DNA of 64,000 nucleotides from Rhodoligotrophos sp. CJ14. Its GTDB lineage: Bacteria; Pseudomonadota; Alphaproteobacteria; Rhizobiales; Im1. The notes under the pieces are model-generated. The model was not told where the DNA came from and did not search any database. It was given only the letters and a program-made list of their open reading frames with translations. Location of the stretch: the NCBI RefSeq assembly GCF_038811545.1, contig NZ_CP133319.1, forward strand, positions 3,005,516 to 3,069,515, written 5' to 3'. Below, in pieces: positions 58,813 to 64,000 of this stretch. Within the stretch, counting starts at the first letter, position 1. Every line of letters begins with the position of its first letter. The position numbers and the translations under genes are program-made.

Positions 58813-61122
58813 ATGAACATCCAGACCAAGATCCGCGGCATCGTGCGCGGCGGCCAGACCCTCAAGCAACATCGCGACGAGGTGCTGGCGAAGACCAAGT
58901 CCACCGGACATTACGCAGGCCTCAAGGAAAGAGCGCTGCAGAAGTCCAACCCGATCCTCTATAACAAGCTGTTCTCACGACTTCGCGCCGGCGTCGTCGA
59001 TGCCCGCGAGACGGCCAAGAAGATCGCGGCGAGTCCGATCGTGGAGCAGGAGGGCGAGCTGTGCTTCACCCTCTACAACGCGGCGGGCGATGCAATCCTC
59101 ACCTCCACCGGCATCATCATCCATGTCGGCACCATGGGCGCGGCGATCAAATACATGATCGAGAACGGCTGGGAGGAGAATCCAGGCATCAAGGACCGGG
59201 ACATCTTCTGCAACAACGACTCGCTCATCGGTAATGTGCACCCCTGCGACATTCATACCATCGTGCCGATCTTCCACGAGGGCGAGCTGATCGGCTGGGT
59301 CGGCGGCGTCACCCACGTCATCGACACCGGCGCGGTCGGTCCCGGCTCCATGTGCACAGGCCAGGTGCAGCGCTTCGGCGACGGCTATTCTGTGACCTGC
59401 CGCAAGATCGGCGAAAACGACACGCTGTTCCGCGACTGGTTGCACGAATCGCAGCGCATGGTGCGCACCACGCGCTACTGGATGCTGGATGAACGTACCC
59501 GTGTCGCGGGCTGTCACATGATCCGCAAGCTGGTCGAGGAGGTGGTTGCCGACGAGGGCATCGAAGCCTTCTGGAAGTTTGCCTACGAGGCGGTGGAGCA
59601 TGGCCGTGTCGGCCTGCAGAACCGCATCAAGGCGATGACCATCCCCGGCAAGTACCGTCAGGTGGGCTTCGTCGACGTGCCCTACGCGCATGAGGACGTG
59701 CGCGTGCCGTCCGACTTCGCCAAGGTCGACACGATCATGCACACGCCCTCCGAGATGACCATCCGTCCGGACGGCACATGGCGTCTCGACTTCGAGGGAT
59801 CGAGCCGGTGGGGCTGGCACACCTATAACGCCCATGCCGTCTCCTTCACCTCGGGGATCTGGGTAATGATGACCCAGACACTGATCCCGACCGAGATGAT
59901 CAATGACGGCGCGGCCTACGGCACCGAGTTCCGGCTGCCCAAAGGCACCTGGATGAACCCGGACGACCGGCGCGTGGCCTTCGCCTATAGCTGGCACTTC
60001 CTCGTTTCGTCGTGGACCTCGCTGTGGCGGGGCCTGAGCCGTGCCTATTTCGGGCGCGGCTATCTGGAAGAGGTCAATGCCGGCAACGCCAACACCTCGA
60101 ACTGGCTGCAGGGTGGCGGCTTCAACCAGTATGACGAGATCCATGCCGTCAACTCGTTCGAATGCGCGGCCAATGGCGTTGGCGCCTCTGCCATCGGCGA
60201 CGGCATCAGCCACGCCGCCGCGATCTGGAACCCGGAAGGCGACATGGGCGACATGGAGATTTGGGAACTGGCCGAGCCACTCATCTATCTCGGCCGCGAG
60301 ATCAAGGCGTCGTCAGGCGGTGCCGGCAAGTATCGCGGCGGCTGCGGCTTCCAGTCTCTGCGCATGGTTTGGAACGCCAAGGACTGGACCATGTTCTTCA
60401 TGGGCAATGGCCACATCAGCTCCGACTGGGGCCTGATGGGCGGTTATCCTGCTGCCTCCGGCTACCGCTTCGCCGCGCATGATACTGGCCTGAAGAAGAT
60501 CATCGAGGAGGGTGGAGCCATCCCACATGGTGGCGATGCCGATCCGGAGAACCCGGTCTGGGATGCACTGCTGCCGGAAGCGAAGATCAAACGCGACAAG
60601 CAGGCCATTACCACCGAGGAGATGTTCAAGGACTACGACCTCTACCTCAACTACATGCGTGGCGGCCCCGGCTTCGGCGACCCGCTCGACCGCGAGCCGC
60701 AGAAGGTGGCCGATGACGTCAACGGCGGCTATCTGCTCGAACGCTTCGCCGACAGCGTCTACGGCGTGGTGCTGGTGAAGTCGGCCGACGGGCTGCTGGG
60801 TATGGACGAGGCCCGTACCGAGGCGAGACGCGCCGAAATCCGCAAGGAGCGTCTGGCCAAAGCCGTGCCCACCAAGGCGTGGATGGCGAAAGAGCGCGAG
60901 CGCATCCTGGCCAAGGACGCGGGCGTGCATGTCCAGCAGATGTATGCCGCCTCTTTCAAGCTGGGGCCGCGCTGGGAGGAAGGATTCCGCGAGTTCTGGG
61001 ATCTGCCGGTCGACTGGCAGCTTCTGGAGGCCGACCTGCCGATCCCGTCTTACGGCCGGGAATACTCCATGGACCTGTCCGAACTGCCGGACGTCAAGAC
61101 TGTCCAGTTCGTCGAGGAATGA
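58813..61122 (+). CDS. acxB: Acetone carboxylase alpha subunit
   Basis: 769 aa, HyuB family: NPILYNKLFSRLRAGVVDARETAKKIAASPIVEQEGELCFTLYNAAGDAILTSTGIIIHVGTMG, FCNNDSLIGNVHPCDIHTIVPIFHEGELIGWVGGVTHVIDTG, and SSGGAGKYRGGCGFQSLRMVW, the standard hydantoinase B marks. In acetone carboxylase this is the large subunit that binds manganese. 24 bases after acxA with GGGAGGAG before the ATG. Confidence 0.92.
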   Translation: MNIQTKIRGIVRGGQTLKQHRDEVLAKTKSTGHYAGLKERALQKSNPILYNKLFSRLRAGVVDARETAKKIAASPIVEQEGELCFTLYNAAGDAILTSTGIIIHVGTMGAAIKYMIENGWEENPGIKDRDIFCNNDSLIGNVHPCDIHTIVPIFHEGELIGWVGGVTHVIDTGAVGPGSMCTGQVQRFGDGYSVTCRKIGENDTLFRDWLHESQRMVRTTRYWMLDERTRVAGCHMIRKLVEEVVADEGIEAFWKFAYEAVEHGRVGLQNRIKAMTIPGKYRQVGFVDVPYAHEDVRVPSDFAKVDTIMHTPSEMTIRPDGTWRLDFEGSSRWGWHTYNAHAVSFTSGIWVMMTQTLIPTEMINDGAAYGTEFRLPKGTWMNPDDRRVAFAYSWHFLVSSWTSLWRGLSRAYFGRGYLEEVNAGNANTSNWLQGGGFNQYDEIHAVNSFECAANGVGASAIGDGISHAAAIWNPEGDMGDMEIWELAEPLIYLGREIKASSGGAGKYRGGCGFQSLRMVWNAKDWTMFFMGNGHISSDWGLMGGYPAASGYRFAAHDTGLKKIIEEGGAIPHGGDADPENPVWDALLPEAKIKRDKQAITTEEMFKDYDLYLNYMRGGPGFGDPLDREPQKVADDVNGGYLLERFADSVYGVVLVKSADGLLGMDEARTEARRAEIRKERLAKAVPTKAWMAKERERILAKDAGVHVQQMYAASFKLGPRWEEGFREFWDLPVDWQLLEADLPIPSYGREYSMDLSELPDVKTVQFVEE

Positions 61123-61280
61123 TGCGCTGCTGGCGCTCCGCAAGGGGCGCCCAGCACCCACCTGGAGCGCCGTGCGTCCGGCCGGACGCACCAAGGACGC
61201 TCTGAGATTTTGATCGAGCATCGAAGCAATCCCAAAACCGCACGCACTTTTCGGTTCGATGCTCCCAGGGAGGAACGGAA

Positions 61281-61790
61281 ATGGCTTACACAAAAGCGAA
61301 GATCAAGGACCTCGTCCACGGCAAGATCGACCGCGACACGCTGCACACCATGCTCTCCACCCCAAAGGATCGGGAGCGCTTCCAGATGTATCTGGAGATC
61401 CTGCAGGAGCAGGTGCCGTGGGACGACAGGATCGTCCTGCCACTCGGCCCCAAGCTCTACATCGTGCAGCGCCCGAGCGACAAACGCTGGGTCGTCAAGA
61501 GCCATGCGGGGCATGAGTTCTGTGACTGGCGTGAGAACTGGAAGCTGCACGCGGTGATGCGGGTGCGCGAGACACCGGAAGAGATGGAGGAACTCTATCC
61601 GAAGCTGATGGCCCCCACCAGCACCTGGCAGGTCATCCGCGAATATTACTGCCCGAAATCGGGCGACTTGCTCGACGTCGAGGCGCCGACGCCTTGGTAT
61701 CCAGTGATCCACGATTTCGAGCCGGACATCGACACTTTCTACCAGGAATGGCTCGGGCTGGCACTCCCTGAGCGAGTAGAGGCCGTATAG
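61281..61790 (+). CDS. acxC: Acetone carboxylase gamma subunit
   Basis: 169 aa: AKIKDLVHGKIDRDTLHTMLSTPKDRERFQMYLEILQEQVPWDDRIVLPLGPKLYIVQRPSDKRWVVKSHAGHEFCDWRENWKLHAVMRVRETPEEMEELYPKLMAPTSTWQVIREYYCPKSGDLLDVEAPTPWYPVIHDFEPDID, the acetone carboxylase gamma pattern including the YYCPxSG cysteine. CAGGGAGG precedes the ATG. A 160-base gap separates it from acxB. Confidence 0.92.
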   Translation: MAYTKAKIKDLVHGKIDRDTLHTMLSTPKDRERFQMYLEILQEQVPWDDRIVLPLGPKLYIVQRPSDKRWVVKSHAGHEFCDWRENWKLHAVMRVRETPEEMEELYPKLMAPTSTWQVIREYYCPKSGDLLDVEAPTPWYPVIHDFEPDIDTFYQEWLGLALPERVEAV

Positions 61791-62033
61791 CAGCCGCCTC
61801 ATCCACTACAGCGGGCACGGCTTTCACGTGCCGTGCCCGCTGCAACAAATCTGGCGCGATCATGCCCTCCGGCTGGAGCCATGCCTGCCTTTGCGGGTGC
61901 GGTTCTCACAACGGCGCAGCGGGGCGTCCTGAAGGTGGCAATCACGCCGTAACTGGCAGCATACCTTCCGAACAATTCTATGTGGCGGCTCTTCAAGGGT
62001 CCCCTCCCGGTCAAGTTTCGATTGGAACGCTCG
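61791..62033. other. Intergenic gap between acxC and the CoA transferase
   Basis: About 240 bases, no gene. GCGGGCACGG (61811-61820) faces CCGTGCCCGC (61832-61841) as a perfect ten-base stem, a likely end to the acx transcript or an mRNA stabiliser. Confidence 0.5.
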
Positions 62034-62750
62034 ATGAGAAAGGTCTTTCAAAACGCGGTCGAAGCACTCGCGGACATCCTGACCGACGGCATGACGATCA
62101 TGTCTGGCGGCTTCGGCCTTTGCGGCATTCCCATGACTCTCATCGAGGCGATCCGCGCTTCCGGCGTGCGCGACCTCACCGTCGTTTCCAACAATGCCGG
62201 CGTCGACGGCTACGGCCTCGGCATCCTGCTGGAGACGCGTCAGATCAGGAAGATGATCTCCTCTTATGTCGGCGAGAACAAGCTGTTCGCCGAGCAGTAT
62301 CTTGCAGGCGATCTTGAGCTTGAATTCAATCCGCAAGGCACGCTTGCCGAGCGCATTCGCGCCGGCGGGGCGGGCATTCCCGCCTTCTTCACCCGCACCG
62401 GCGTTGGCACGCTCGTGGCTGAAGGCAAGGAGGTACGCGCCTTCGGCGGGATCGACCATGTGATGGAGACCGGCCTGTTCGCGGACCTCGCCATCGTCCA
62501 TGCGTACAAGGCCGACACCGAAGGCAATCTGGTGTTCCGCAAGACGGCCCGTAACTTCAATCCGGTGATGGCGACGGCCGCCCGCGTCACCGTGGCGGAG
62601 GTCGAGCATCTGGTTGAAGCGGGTGAGATCGATCCCGACCATGTCCATACGCCCGGCATTTATGTGCAGCGCATCGTGCAAGTGCCGAACCCTGAAAAGC
62701 GCATCGAGCAGCGCACGGTGCGCCCGGTACGCCAGACGGAAGACGCCTGA
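62034..62750 (+). CDS. Acetoacetate/3-oxoacid CoA-transferase subunit A
   Basis: 238 aa from ATG 62034: [102 protein letters not shown], family I CoA transferase A. With subunit B it activates acetoacetate from acetone carboxylation to acetoacetyl-CoA. Overlaps nothing upstream; followed directly by subunit B. Confidence 0.92.
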   Translation: MRKVFQNAVEALADILTDGMTIMSGGFGLCGIPMTLIEAIRASGVRDLTVVSNNAGVDGYGLGILLETRQIRKMISSYVGENKLFAEQYLAGDLELEFNPQGTLAERIRAGGAGIPAFFTRTGVGTLVAEGKEVRAFGGIDHVMETGLFADLAIVHAYKADTEGNLVFRKTARNFNPVMATAARVTVAEVEHLVEAGEIDPDHVHTPGIYVQRIVQVPNPEKRIEQRTVRPVRQTEDA

Positions 62751-62751
62751 C

Positions 62752-63396
<645 letters not shown>

Positions 63397-63439
63397 CCAG
63401 GCTGTTTGGGGAGCGAGCAACGATGCTCGCGGCGCTCGG

Positions 63440-63937
63440 CTTAGTCGTTACGCCGCCGCGCCAAACGATACGTACCTCGGCCCGGTCGCGGGCGCTGCGG
63501 TGCCCGGTCGCGAGGTTGTATTGGCCCGCTTGCTGGAGGTTTTGCTGATCGAGGCCTTGCGATCAACCACGGGACCGGCTTCGGTACCTGGCCTGCTGCG
63601 CGGACTTTGCGACGATCGGCTTGCCGTCGCGCCGCGGGAGATGCACGAACGCCCGGGCAAGAGTTGGTCAGTCATGAATCTCGCGAAGGCGGCCGCGCTT
63701 TCACGCTCGACATTTTTCGACCGGTTCCGGCGCGAAGTCGGCGTTGCGCCGATGGAATACCTCCTGGGCTGGCGCATGGCCCTGGCGAAGGACCTGCTGA
63801 GGCGGGAAAGACTCAGCGTAACCCAAGTGGCCGAACGCGTGGGTTATAGCTCGGCAAGCACGTTCAGCGTCGCGTTCTCGCGACACGCTGGAACGCCGCC
63901 AGCGTACTACGCGATGGTGTTCCACCGCGTGGTGTAG
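63440..63937 (+). pseudogene. AraC-family regulator, N-terminally truncated
   Basis: The readable part begins at GREVVLARLLEVLLIEALRS and continues into a complete AraC-type double HTH: MNLAKAAALSRSTFFDRFRREVGVAPMEYLLGWRMALAKDLLRRERLSVTQVAERVGYSSASTFSVAFSRHAGTPPAYYAM. Relatives carry a cupin-type N-terminal domain of ~150 residues, not seen here; the frame upstream runs back into the CoA-transferase gene. Probably a 5'-truncated remnant marking a rearrangement after the cargo. The start is not defined. Confidence 0.7.
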
Positions 63938-64000
63938 CTGGCGGCATTGGTGGCCGCGCTTTCCGGCTTGGCCGGGTTGATCAGCGCGCCACGGCTGGCA

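Noticed and set aside
56005-61293. Several long minus-strand frames across acxABC
   Set aside because: All lie opposite strongly supported acetone carboxylase genes and contain no motifs.
63907-64000. End of a possible minus-strand gene at the right edge
   Set aside because: About 30 open codons without a recognisable motif, partly antisense to the AraC remnant; too little sequence to support a call.

Overview
This is GC-rich alphaproteobacterial DNA, most likely from the Hyphomicrobiales (Rhizobiales). The gene content and order match the ICEMlSym-like family of integrative conjugative elements (ICEs): ArdC antirestriction, DUF2958, RadC, a ParB-like protein, a strawberry-notch methylase/helicase, Toprim, DUF2493, SSB, DUF2285/DUF6499 regulators, an excisionase-like HTH protein, RepA-ParA, TraF, DUF736, a lytic transglycosylase, a DUF3363 relaxase, TraG and trbBCDEJKLFGI. 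No integrase or att site is visible, so both ICE ends lie outside the window or were not recognised.

Layout. 1-2.1 kb: defence genes on the minus strand (start of a C5-cytosine methyltransferase, AbiEii/AbiEi type IV toxin-antitoxin with a two-site operator). 2.4-10.8 kb: plus-strand ICE maintenance genes and a run of small unknown genes, many preceded by a hairpin and a strong ribosome binding site. 10.8-12.4 kb: minus-strand EamA exporter, PIN toxin and AbrB antitoxin. 12.6-23.3 kb: a strawberry-notch-family gene split by a 6.3-kb recombinase-in-trio (RIT) element bounded by perfect 158-bp inverted repeats. Besides its three tyrosine recombinases the RIT carries a TOTE-type primase-helicase. 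23.3-29.7 kb: Toprim, DUF2493, SSB and the transfer-control genes, including an FseA-like pair that appears to need a +1 ribosomal frameshift, followed by an RdfS-like excisionase. 29.7-36.8 kb: a tightly coupled operon from repA to relaxase. The 3' end of repA carries three 17-bp iterons, and a candidate oriT lies before the relaxase. 36.9-41.8 kb: cargo (TetR/DoxX/MFS; zinc alcohol dehydrogenase with an AcoR-like regulator). 42.1-54.5 kb: TraG and the Trb type IV secretion system. 54.7-63.4 kb: second cargo block, acetone carboxylase acxABC with a frameshifted AcoR/AcxR-like regulator and a two-subunit acetoacetate:CoA transferase, ending with a truncated AraC regulator.

How the parts fit. 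The two cargo blocks, 16 kb apart and separated by the conjugation machinery, share a near-identical inverted-repeat operator (GTCCGA-N3-TCGGAC) upstream of the alcohol dehydrogenase and upstream of acxA. I infer one regulon for 2-propanol -> acetone -> acetoacetate -> acetoacetyl-CoA. Four ICE genes (ardC, parB-like, an unknown at 8851 and the strawberry-notch gene) start immediately after copies of one structured leader that overlaps their ribosome binding sites. This suggests coordinated post-transcriptional control of DNA-handling proteins during transfer, and resembles by context the published radC RNA motif.

All functional names come from reading the translations and motifs by eye; no database search was run.
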